The position numbers were made by a program, and so were the translations under genes. The notes under the pieces are model-generated. The model worked only from the letters and a program-made list of their open reading frames with translations, searched no databases and was not told the DNA's origin. This document shows positions 14,707 through 21,224 of a stretch of DNA of 27,880 bases, in pieces (the first letter of the stretch is position 1; each line of letters starts with the position of its first letter). The DNA is from CAYVQE01 sp964633205 (GTDB taxonomy: Bacteria > Myxococcota > B64-G9). The DNA is taken from the NCBI GenBank assembly GCA_964633205.1, contig CAZWFN010000076.1:1-27880 (forward strand), given 5' to 3'.

Positions 14707-16860
14707 ATGAACGCGCGAGAGCTACTGCTGTACCTGGGGCTGGCGGCATTGTGCTGTGGCTGCGGCTCCAAATCCGACCCACCGCCGGTGCCCGATCGAC
14801 CCGATTGCAATCCCCTGCTGGGCACGGACTGTCTGTCCGGAGTGCCCACGGCCTTCTACGAGCGGGGCGCTGCGGACAGCCGCAGCGGCCGGCGTCTCGA
14901 TCTGCCGGCCGGGGTGATGCCCGCATCCGCCGGCGGGGAGCCGGTCGCGCCGCTGGAATGGAACCGGCGCGACGGCTGGTCGCCGGCGGCGCCCGTCCAC
15001 CTGCTGCTGGAGCGGCCGGTCGACCCGGCCTGCCTGGTGCCGGAGACCGATCCGGCGGCCAGCCTGGACGCGGCCGCGGCCAGCACGCTGCTGCTCGACG
15101 GCGACGACGGCGCGCCCATCGCCCACTTCGCCGAGGTCGACCTGACCGTGCCCCAGGGCTCGGACCGCCAGGCGCTGATGCTGCGGCCCTGGACGCCGCT
15201 GGGCGAGCAGCGGCGCGTGGTGGTGGTGCTGACCCGGCGGCTGGTCGACCGCGACGGCCGAGGCTACCAGCCCACGCCGACCATGCAGCGGCTGCTGGAC
15301 GGCGAGCGCACCGGCTACGGGCGCATCGACGAGGAGCTCGACACCTGGCTGGGCGACATCGAGGCGGCCACCGCACTGGGGTTGGAGCGCGAGGAGCTGC
15401 TGGCGGTCTGGCACTACCACACGGCCAGCCGCGACTGGACCTGGGCGGTGGCGCTGGCGGCGCGCGACGCGGTGCTGGCGGCGGTGGGCCCGGACGGGCC
15501 GGAGCTGGAGATCGAGCGCATCGAGGTGGCGGCCGATCACGCCGACCGGCTGCCCAACCTGCCCGCTGCGCAGCAGGACGATCGGGTGGAGATCGGCCCC
15601 ATGCACTCGGACGTGGCGCTGCGGCTGCGCGGACACTTCCTGCTGCCCTCGGTGCTGACCGAGGACGGGCCGCTGGGCACGCTGGACTGGACCGGACAGG
15701 GCAACCAGCTGGCGCCGCCGCAGGCGCACGAGCCGGCCGAGCGGCCCTTCGTGGTGGTGGTGCCGCCGTCGGCCCTGGCCGCGGCCGGACAGGCGCGCCT
15801 GCTGCTCTACGGCCACGGTCTGCTGCGCGGCGCCTGCGCCGAGGGCTGCGTGGAGCCCGGCGACGCCGAGCTGATGCCGCATCTGGCCAACGCCCTGGGG
15901 GTGGTGCAGGTGGCCACCGACTGGTGGGGCCTGAGCCAGGCCGAGCTGGTCATCGCCCTGGACGCCGCCCAGGACTTTTCCAGGTTGCCGCGGCTGACCG
16001 ACAAGCTGGTCATGGGGGCGGTGGCCCCGGCCGCGCTGACCCGGGCGGTGCGCCGCCGGCTGCTGGCCGACGAGCGCTTCTTCGTGGCCGACGGGCAGGG
16101 CGGGGCGGTGCCGCTGGCCGATGCCGGGCTGCCGCCGGTGTACTACGGCAACAGCCTGGGCGGCATCATGGGCACCACCGCCATGGCCCTGCACCCGACC
16201 GTGGAGCGGGCCGTGTTCAACGTGCCCGGCGCCATCTGGTCGACCATGATGAACCGCTCGGTGGACTTCGGACCCTTCCGCGTCCTGGTCGAGCAGACCT
16301 ACAGCGATCCCTACGAGCGGGCGCTGCTGGTGGGGCTGATCCAGAGTCTCTGGGATCTGAGCGATCCGGCCCACTTCGCCCGGCACCTGATCGCCGATCC
16401 GCTGCCGGGCACGCCGGCCGGCCGCCGGGCGCTGTGGGCGGTCAGCCGCGGCGATTGCCAGGTGCCCAACCTGGTCTCCGGCGCCCTGGCCCGGCTGGCC
16501 GAGGCCCGCCTGGTGGGCCCGGGGGTGCTCGACTGGTACGGCGTGACCGGAGTGGACAACCCGGCCGGTCCGCCGGACGGCCCGCGGGCGGCCGTGGTGC
16601 AGTGGGACAGCCGGCGCGGCACGCTGCCGCCGGGCAACAAAACGCCGCCCGAGGACAACGGCGCCCACTACGCCACCCGCTGGATGCCGGAGTTCCAGCA
16701 GCTGGTCTGGCGCTTTTTGCTCGGCGACGGCACGGTGGACAACCGGGTCTGCATACAAGGCGGCCGCGACGGCGACGGCGCGCTGCCCTGTGACCTGGAG
16801 CAGACCATCCCGGCCAGCGAAGCCGAGCTACCGCCGCTGCCCGAAATCCCCCCGCCCTGA
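14707..16860 (+). CDS. Putative lipoprotein with alpha/beta-hydrolase fold
   Basis: A 717-residue probable secreted lipoprotein. The first 19 residues (MNARELLLYLGLAALCCGC) are a hydrophobic signal ending in a lipobox-like LCCGC, with C19 the likely lipidated cysteine, although the -3 to -1 residues are not ideal. Hydrolase features lie in the second half: an oxyanion-type GHG (369-371) and the nucleophile elbow GNSLGG with S483. The N-terminal part (VHLLLERPVD, TLLLDGDD) resembles the Ig-like N-terminal domain of bacterial virulence-factor-type lipases, but this is a weak impression. The C-terminus is Pro/Glu-rich. Substrate is unknown. It stands alone, divergent from the Lon operon. Confidence 0.72.
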   Translation: MNARELLLYLGLAALCCGCGSKSDPPPVPDRPDCNPLLGTDCLSGVPTAFYERGAADSRSGRRLDLPAGVMPASAGGEPVAPLEWNRRDGWSPAAPVHLLLERPVDPACLVPETDPAASLDAAAASTLLLDGDDGAPIAHFAEVDLTVPQGSDRQALMLRPWTPLGEQRRVVVVLTRRLVDRDGRGYQPTPTMQRLLDGERTGYGRIDEELDTWLGDIEAATALGLEREELLAVWHYHTASRDWTWAVALAARDAVLAAVGPDGPELEIERIEVAADHADRLPNLPAAQQDDRVEIGPMHSDVALRLRGHFLLPSVLTEDGPLGTLDWTGQGNQLAPPQAHEPAERPFVVVVPPSALAAAGQARLLLYGHGLLRGACAEGCVEPGDAELMPHLANALGVVQVATDWWGLSQAELVIALDAAQDFSRLPRLTDKLVMGAVAPAALTRAVRRRLLADERFFVADGQGGAVPLADAGLPPVYYGNSLGGIMGTTAMALHPTVERAVFNVPGAIWSTMMNRSVDFGPFRVLVEQTYSDPYERALLVGLIQSLWDLSDPAHFARHLIADPLPGTPAGRRALWAVSRGDCQVPNLVSGALARLAEARLVGPGVLDWYGVTGVDNPAGPPDGPRAAVVQWDSRRGTLPPGNKTPPEDNGAHYATRWMPEFQQLVWRFLLGDGTVDNRVCIQGGRDGDGALPCDLEQTIPASEAELPPLPEIPPP

Positions 16861-16865
16861 AATGT

Positions 16866-16881
16866 CCGCGTTCGTTCGCGG
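16866..16881. terminator. Weak hairpin between convergent genes
   Basis: CCGCG (16866-16870) and CGCGG (16877-16881) pair across a 6-nt loop, in the 37-bp gap between the lipoprotein stop and the convergent Aat-type gene stop. The stem is short and has no T-run, so this is only a possible shared terminator. Confidence 0.3.
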
Positions 16882-16897
16882 GCTGGGACGCGCACGA

Positions 16898-17509
16898 TCA
16901 AAGAGTTGAAACCGACCCCGACGGGAAGCGGGCCTCGGTCTCGAGGGCGGTGGCCAGGCGGCGCTGGTACTCGGTGCGGGGGATCTCTTCGACGCCGAAC
17001 TGGCGGAAGTGATCGTTGACGATGTACTGGATGTCGAACAGGACGAAGCCGCCGGCGCGCAGCAGCTCGACCAGGTGCACCAGGGCCACCTTGCTGGCGT
17101 CGCGCATGCGGTGGAACATGCTCTCGCCGGCGAACAGGCCGCGGATGGCCACGCCGTAGGTGCCGCCGACCAGCTCGCCTCGGTGCCAGCATTCCACGGA
17201 GTGGGCCACGCCGAGGCGGTGCAGCAGGGTGAAGGCGTCGATCAGCTCCGCCGAGATCCAGGTCTGCTCGCGGCCGGGCGCCGGCGCGGCGCAGGCCTGC
17301 ATCACCTCGCTAAAGGCGGTGTCGACGCGCAGCGCGAAGCGGCCCGCACGCACCGTGCGCGCCAGCCGCTGCGGCACGTGGAAGCGTTCGTCCAGTGGCA
17401 GTACCGCCCGCGGATCGCATTCGTACAGATCCACCCGGCCGGCCTCGTCGGCCATCGGAAACGCGCCCTGGCAGTAGGCGGCGATCAGGGTTTGGGGATC
17501 GAGTCTCAT
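16898..17509 (-). CDS. aat: Leucyl/phenylalanyl-tRNA-protein transferase
   Basis: A 203-residue enzyme of the N-degron pathway that transfers Leu or Phe from tRNA to proteins with N-terminal Arg or Lys, marking them for ClpAP. Signatures visible include QGAFPMAD, TWISAELIDAF, GVAHSVECWHRGELVGGTYGV, FAGESMFHRMRDASKVAL and FDIQYIVNDHFRQFG. Length is slightly below the usual 200-240. Two in-frame ATGs exist (17515 and 17509). GGAG lies 2 nt from the first but 8 nt from the second, so the second is preferred. It lies 75 nt after the sigma-54 activator on the same strand, with no visible functional link. Confidence 0.93.
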   Translation of the reverse strand: MRLDPQTLIAAYCQGAFPMADEAGRVDLYECDPRAVLPLDERFHVPQRLARTVRAGRFALRVDTAFSEVMQACAAPAPGREQTWISAELIDAFTLLHRLGVAHSVECWHRGELVGGTYGVAIRGLFAGESMFHRMRDASKVALVHLVELLRAGGFVLFDIQYIVNDHFRQFGVEEIPRTEYQRRLATALETEARFPSGSVSTL

Positions 17510-17590
17510 CGCCATGGCTCCGCTGGGCCCCGTTTACCATGCGCCGCCGGCGGGGGTCGAGCGAAAGAGCGGGGGACGACAAAACGAAGA

Positions 17591-18922
17591 TTAGAGGAGT
17601 CGGTAGCGGCGTAGCTTGCGGTGCAGGGTGGAGCGGTGGATGCCGAGCTCGGCGGCGGCCTTGGTGCGGTTGCCGGCGTGGCGTTCGAGCGCCTGGCGGA
17701 TGGCCTCGGCCTCCATCTTCTCGAGCTCGCCCTGGGGCCCGCTGCCCTCGTCGGGCCGCGGCGCCTGGGCGATGACGTGCGGTGGCAGATCGCCGGTGGA
17801 GATCTCCTCGCCCTTGCACAGGATGAAGGCCCGCTCGATGATGTTCTCCAGCTCGCGGATGTTGCCGGGAAAGGAGTAGGCCAGCAAGGCCGACAGCGCA
17901 TCGGCGGTGATGCCGCTGATCGGCCGGCCGGTGGTCAACCGGGCGCGGTCGATGAAGTGGCGCACCAGCAGCGGGATGTCCTCGCTGCGCTGGCGCAACG
18001 GCGGCAGGGCGATCTGCAGCACGTTGAGCCGGTAGTACAGGTCCTCGCGGAACTCGCCGCGCTCGACCAGCGGTTCCAGGGGCTGGTTGGTGGCGGCCAC
18101 GATGCGCACATCGGCCTGCACCGGCTCGTTGGAGCCCAGCGGTTCGTACTCGCGATCCTGCAGAAAGCGCAGCAGTTTGACCTGCAGCGATTTGGGCAGG
18201 TCGGCCACCTCGTCGATGAACAGGGTGCCGCCTTCGGCCTGGGCGATGCGGCCGGGCTTGTCGCTGCGGGCGTCGGTGAACGCGCCGCGGCGGTAGCCGA
18301 ACAGCTCGGACTCCAGCAGGTTCTCGGGCAGGGCGGCGCAGTTGACCGGTACGAAGCGGCGGCGTCGCCGCGGGCCGTGGTTGTGGATGGCCTTGGCCAC
18401 CAGCTCCTTGCCGGTGCCCGACGGCCCGGTGATCAGCACCGAGCTGTCGGACTCGGCCGCCAGCGGCAGGATGCCGAAGATGCGGTGCATCTCGACGTTC
18501 TTGCTGATGATGTCGTCGAAGCGGTAGCTGCCTTCGAGCTGGCGGCGCAGATGCTGTACCGAGGACAGATCGCTGAACACCTCGACCCCGCCGAGCAGCT
18601 TGCCGCTCTTGGTCTCCAGCGGGGCGGTCGAGACCGAGATGGCCAGGTTGCGGCCTTCCCGGGTGTGGATGGTCACCTCGCGCGACTGCACCGCATCGCG
18701 CGAATGGATGCTGCTCTTGAGCGGACACTCGCGTTCGCACAGCTCGGTCTGGAAGATGTCCTGGCAGCGGCGGCCGAGCACCTCGGACTCGCGGTAGCCG
18801 GTGATCTCCTCGGCGGCGCGGTTGAAAGAGGTGATGCAGCCGGCCGGGTCCACGGTGAAGATGCCGTGGTTGACCACATCGAGCACCAGCGGCAAGAAGC
18901 GGCTGTCCAGTCGCTGTTTCAT
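17591..18922 (-). CDS. Sigma-54-dependent transcriptional activator with PAS sensor
   Basis: A 443-residue NtrC-type activator. An N-terminal PAS domain (about 10-120) contains C53, C62 and C66 in the CQDIF...CERECPL segment, seen in PAS domains of anaerobe regulators and possibly redox- or metal-sensing. The AAA+ domain (about 135-360) has Walker A GPSGTGKE (166-173), the sigma-54 contact loop as GAFTDA (213-218, instead of GAFTGA), FIDEVADLP and the arginine-rich REDLYYRLNV. A Fis-type HTH ends the protein (RTKAAAELGIHRSTLHRKLRR). The ATG at 18922 is preferred over a TTG at 19039. Neither has a Shine-Dalgarno, but AGTTTA (TAAACT on the coding strand) lies 7 nt upstream. It lies downstream of the Qmo/Hdr-like operon and may regulate it. 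I see no convincing -24/-12 site there. Confidence 0.92.
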   Translation of the reverse strand: MKQRLDSRFLPLVLDVVNHGIFTVDPAGCITSFNRAAEEITGYRESEVLGRRCQDIFQTELCERECPLKSSIHSRDAVQSREVTIHTREGRNLAISVSTAPLETKSGKLLGGVEVFSDLSSVQHLRRQLEGSYRFDDIISKNVEMHRIFGILPLAAESDSSVLITGPSGTGKELVAKAIHNHGPRRRRRFVPVNCAALPENLLESELFGYRRGAFTDARSDKPGRIAQAEGGTLFIDEVADLPKSLQVKLLRFLQDREYEPLGSNEPVQADVRIVAATNQPLEPLVERGEFREDLYYRLNVLQIALPPLRQRSEDIPLLVRHFIDRARLTTGRPISGITADALSALLAYSFPGNIRELENIIERAFILCKGEEISTGDLPPHVIAQAPRPDEGSGPQGELEKMEAEAIRQALERHAGNRTKAAAELGIHRSTLHRKLRRYRLL

Positions 18923-18929
18923 GGGGGCC

Positions 18930-18935
18930 AGTTTA
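18930..18935 (-). promoter_or_regulatory. Possible -10 (TAAACT) of the sigma-54 activator gene
   Basis: On the - strand TAAACT (4 of 6 to consensus) ends 7 nt before the ATG at 18922. That spacing gives a transcript starting at about the first base of the start codon. There is no Shine-Dalgarno sequence and no clear -35 box. It is weak alone, but the pattern recurs at two other genes in this window. Confidence 0.3.
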
Positions 18936-18982
18936 CCAGGCCGCCGCTGTGCCGGCCAGCGTGAGCCGGTCTTGGGCTGGCT

Positions 18983-18997
18983 GCCGGCGCAGCCGGC
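18983..18997 (-). terminator. Possible terminator after the Qmo/Hdr-like operon
   Basis: GCCGGC (18983-18988), GCA loop and GCCGGC (18992-18997) form a 6-bp GC stem, about 80 nt after the stop of the TPR gene and before the sigma-54 activator gene. No T-run follows on the - strand. It could separate the two transcription units, but read-through is equally possible. Confidence 0.3.
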
Positions 18998-19077
18998 GGG
19001 GGCGCCCGGATCGGCCTGTAGCTGCTCGTCGAACTCCAAGGGTCAGTCCTTTCCCAAACCGATTGCCGGGCCCGAGC

Positions 19078-19635
19078 TCAGCCGACGTGGCGCATGCCCG
19101 GCGAATCGGTCAGCGAGGGCGCTCCCAGCGCCTCGTCCAGCCGGGCCGCTTCGGCCAGCAGCTGGTCGCAGGTCTCGAACTCGCCGCGCGCCTCGTAGCA
19201 GTCGATCATGTCCATCAGGATGTCGCGCCGGCTGCCGGAATCCTCGATCCCCTCGGCCAGCTCCAGGCTGCGGCGGTAGTGCGCCAGCGCCCGGTCCTGT
19301 TTGCCCCAGGCGTAGTAGAGCTCGCCCAGCGCCGCCTCGGCGATCAGCTCGCCGCGGGTGAAACCGCACTGCCGGGCCAGTTCGCGGCCGTCGCAGAAGA
19401 ACTTCAGGGCCGCGTCCCAGATCCAGTTGCGATAGACCTTGCCGATGTGGATCAGCACGAAGGCCTCGCGCTGCGCTGAACCTTCGTCGCGGGACGCGCG
19501 CAGCATCTGCCACAGCACTTCGAGCGCCTGGCCATAGCGCTTCTGGCGGCACAGGTTGCGCGCCTCGAGCGCCCTGGGCAACAGCGTCTGCGGATCGGGC
19601 GCGACGGCTTCGGCCAGCTTGCGTTCCCAATTCAT
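19078..19635 (-). CDS. TPR-repeat protein
   Basis: A 185-residue helical protein with tetratricopeptide-like repeats. Repeat-type segments include ALEARNLCRQKRYGQALEVL, AALGELYYAWGKQDRALAHY (Gly/Tyr/Ala/Ala/Pro-position pattern) and DMIDCYEARGEFETCDQLL. No enzymatic motif, signal peptide or membrane segment is visible. AAGGAGAAG lies 4-6 nt before the ATG. It is the last gene of the Qmo/Hdr-like operon, 23 nt after the DsrC-like gene. I infer a scaffold or assembly role for the complex. The assignment as TPR is reasonable; the function is not known. Confidence 0.75.
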   Translation of the reverse strand: MNWERKLAEAVAPDPQTLLPRALEARNLCRQKRYGQALEVLWQMLRASRDEGSAQREAFVLIHIGKVYRNWIWDAALKFFCDGRELARQCGFTRGELIAEAALGELYYAWGKQDRALAHYRRSLELAEGIEDSGSRRDILMDMIDCYEARGEFETCDQLLAEAARLDEALGAPSLTDSPGMRHVG

Positions 19636-19658
19636 GGGCTTCTCCTTCCTGTGCGTCG

Positions 19659-19976
19659 CTAGACGCAACCCTGGGCCTTGCTCAGCCCGGCCAGCTTGGC
19701 CGCTCGTTTGCCGGGCTGCTTGCGGAACAGCTCGTGCAGCTCGCGGAAGCTCTTGCCGCACTCACGCGTCAGGATGTGGGCCATCGGCGGCACCTTGAAC
19801 TTGTCGTAGTAGGCGCGGATGGTACGCAGCACCGCCAGGTGCTCCTCGGTCAGCTCACCGATGCCATCGCGGTCGGCCAGGGCCTGGGCCACCTCGGGGC
19901 TCCACTCGCTGTAGTCGGCCAGGTGGCCGTCCTCGTCCAGCTCGACCTGGCGGTCGCCTACGGTCAGGGTCTCCAT
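19659..19976 (-). CDS. DsrC/TusE-family sulfur carrier-like protein
   Basis: A 105-residue DsrC/TusE-family protein. The N-terminal GDRQVELDEDGHLADYSEWS and the C-terminal AAKLAGLSKAQGCV arm are diagnostic. In DsrC two cysteines near the C-terminus form a trisulfide or disulfide that is the substrate of the DsrK/HdrD-type protein. Here the penultimate cysteine is kept (C104) but the second position, 11 residues earlier, is Ala93, as in TusE and other DsrC-like proteins. Another cysteine, C73 (LTRECGKSF), sits in the part where the usual insertion is shorter. It lies 15 nt after the DsrK/HdrD-like gene, so it is the probable redox partner of that subunit. Chemistry with one arm cysteine is unclear. 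Confidence 0.87.
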   Translation of the reverse strand: METLTVGDRQVELDEDGHLADYSEWSPEVAQALADRDGIGELTEEHLAVLRTIRAYYDKFKVPPMAHILTRECGKSFRELHELFRKQPGKRAAKLAGLSKAQGCV

Positions 19977-19991
19977 GCTCCACCTCCCCCG

Positions 19992-21224
19992 TCAATCGAG
20001 CACCAGGGCGTTGGCCAGCAGCGCCCACAGGTGAGTCGGCTTCCAGTCCCGCTTGTACTCGGTGGCCAGGCCCTCGACGGCGTCGTGGCAGTTGACGCAC
20101 GGGGTGCAGACCAGCGCGGCGCCGGTGCGGTCGATCTGGTCGACCTTGACCTGGCCGTAGTAGTTGCGGGCGTGCTTGAAGCCCGAGATCAAAGCCCCGC
20201 CGCCGCCGGCGCAGCAGTAGTTGTACTCGCGGTTGGGCCACATCTCGATGAAGTTCTCGCAGACCCGGCTGAGCACGTAGCGGCTGTCGTCCATGATGTC
20301 GGCGAAACCATCCATGATCGCCTTGCGGCTGGCATTGCACGGATCGTGCAGCGTCACCGGCTGCGGGTTGCGCGAGGGATCGACCTTGAGCCGGCCCTCG
20401 CGCAGCCACTTGGCGTAGAGGTTGACCTTGTGGACGACGTCGAACTTGGGCTCGATGCCGAACTTCTCGTAGCCGGCCAGGGTGGCGTAGTAGCCGTGGC
20501 CGCACTCGGTGTAGGCCATGGTCTTGATGCCCAGCTCCTCGACCCGGGCCACCTGCTGGCGCAGGGTGTACTCCCAGGTGTCCAGGTCGCCTGCGAACAT
20601 GGCGTAGTTGGTGCCCTCCCACCAGATGCTGGGCATGGTCCAGCTGACCCCGGCGGCGTGGAAGACCTTGTAGATGCACTGCAGATCCAGCGGGTAGTAC
20701 TGTGGCAGCTTGGAGTTGATGGTGATGAAGAAATCGGCGCCCTGCTCATCGATCGGGAAATCCAGATCCGGGATGTCGTCCTGGACCTCCTCCTTCATCC
20801 AGTCGACGGTCTCGAGCCAATCCTCGGTGCTCAGCTCCATGTTGTTGCCCACGCTGCGGTGCAGATCGGCCGTCTTCTGGCTGCCGCCGGGCACCTGGTC
20901 GCGCGGCCGCATCGAGCGGGCGCGGGTGATCAGCGAGCCGATGCGCACGCCCATCGGGCAGATGTAGGAGCAGCGGTCGCAGCCGGTGCACTGGTAGATG
21001 GCATCGGAGTCGATCAGCTCCTGCTCGCGGCCCAACAGCACCAGCCGCACCGCCCGGCGCGGATCGAACTCCGAGTAGCCGTGCAGCGGGCAGACGCTCA
21101 GGCACTTGCCGCAGGTCAGGCAGACGTCCAGATCGGCCTTCCAGGCCGACTCCCCCAGCAACGCCTTGCGCAGCGGCAGATCGCGGTTTTGCTCCAGCTG
21201 AATGGCCTCTGCTGTCTCAGCCAT
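19992..21224 (-). CDS. DsrK/HdrD-like Fe-S oxidoreductase (HdrC-HdrB type fusion, CCG domain)
   Basis: A 410-residue soluble Fe-S protein combining HdrC- and HdrB-like parts. Two [4Fe-4S] sites are at C35-x2-C38-x2-C41-x3-C45 and C79-x2-C82-x2-C85-x3-C89. The C-terminal CCG domain has C296-x40-C337-C338-x34-C373-x2-C376-x2-C379, close to the pattern that binds the non-cubane or special 4Fe-4S cluster for disulfide cleavage. A first, degenerate CCG half is seen as TECGHGY (C241), as in DsrK. By homology it would reduce or oxidise a disulfide/thiol, most likely on the DsrC-like protein encoded next. Its start overlaps the stop of the QmoB-like gene by 8 nt. No transmembrane segment is present. 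Confidence 0.9.
   Translation of the reverse strand: MAETAEAIQLEQNRDLPLRKALLGESAWKADLDVCLTCGKCLSVCPLHGYSEFDPRRAVRLVLLGREQELIDSDAIYQCTGCDRCSYICPMGVRIGSLITRARSMRPRDQVPGGSQKTADLHRSVGNNMELSTEDWLETVDWMKEEVQDDIPDLDFPIDEQGADFFITINSKLPQYYPLDLQCIYKVFHAAGVSWTMPSIWWEGTNYAMFAGDLDTWEYTLRQQVARVEELGIKTMAYTECGHGYYATLAGYEKFGIEPKFDVVHKVNLYAKWLREGRLKVDPSRNPQPVTLHDPCNASRKAIMDGFADIMDDSRYVLSRVCENFIEMWPNREYNYCCAGGGGALISGFKHARNYYGQVKVDQIDRTGAALVCTPCVNCHDAVEGLATEYKRDWKPTHLWALLANALVLD

Noticed and set aside
14673..16793. Overlapping 706-codon + frame and an opposite 678-codon - frame within the lipoprotein gene
   Set aside because: Both are Ala/Gly/Arg or His/Gln-rich shadows. The chosen frame has a signal peptide and hydrolase motifs.
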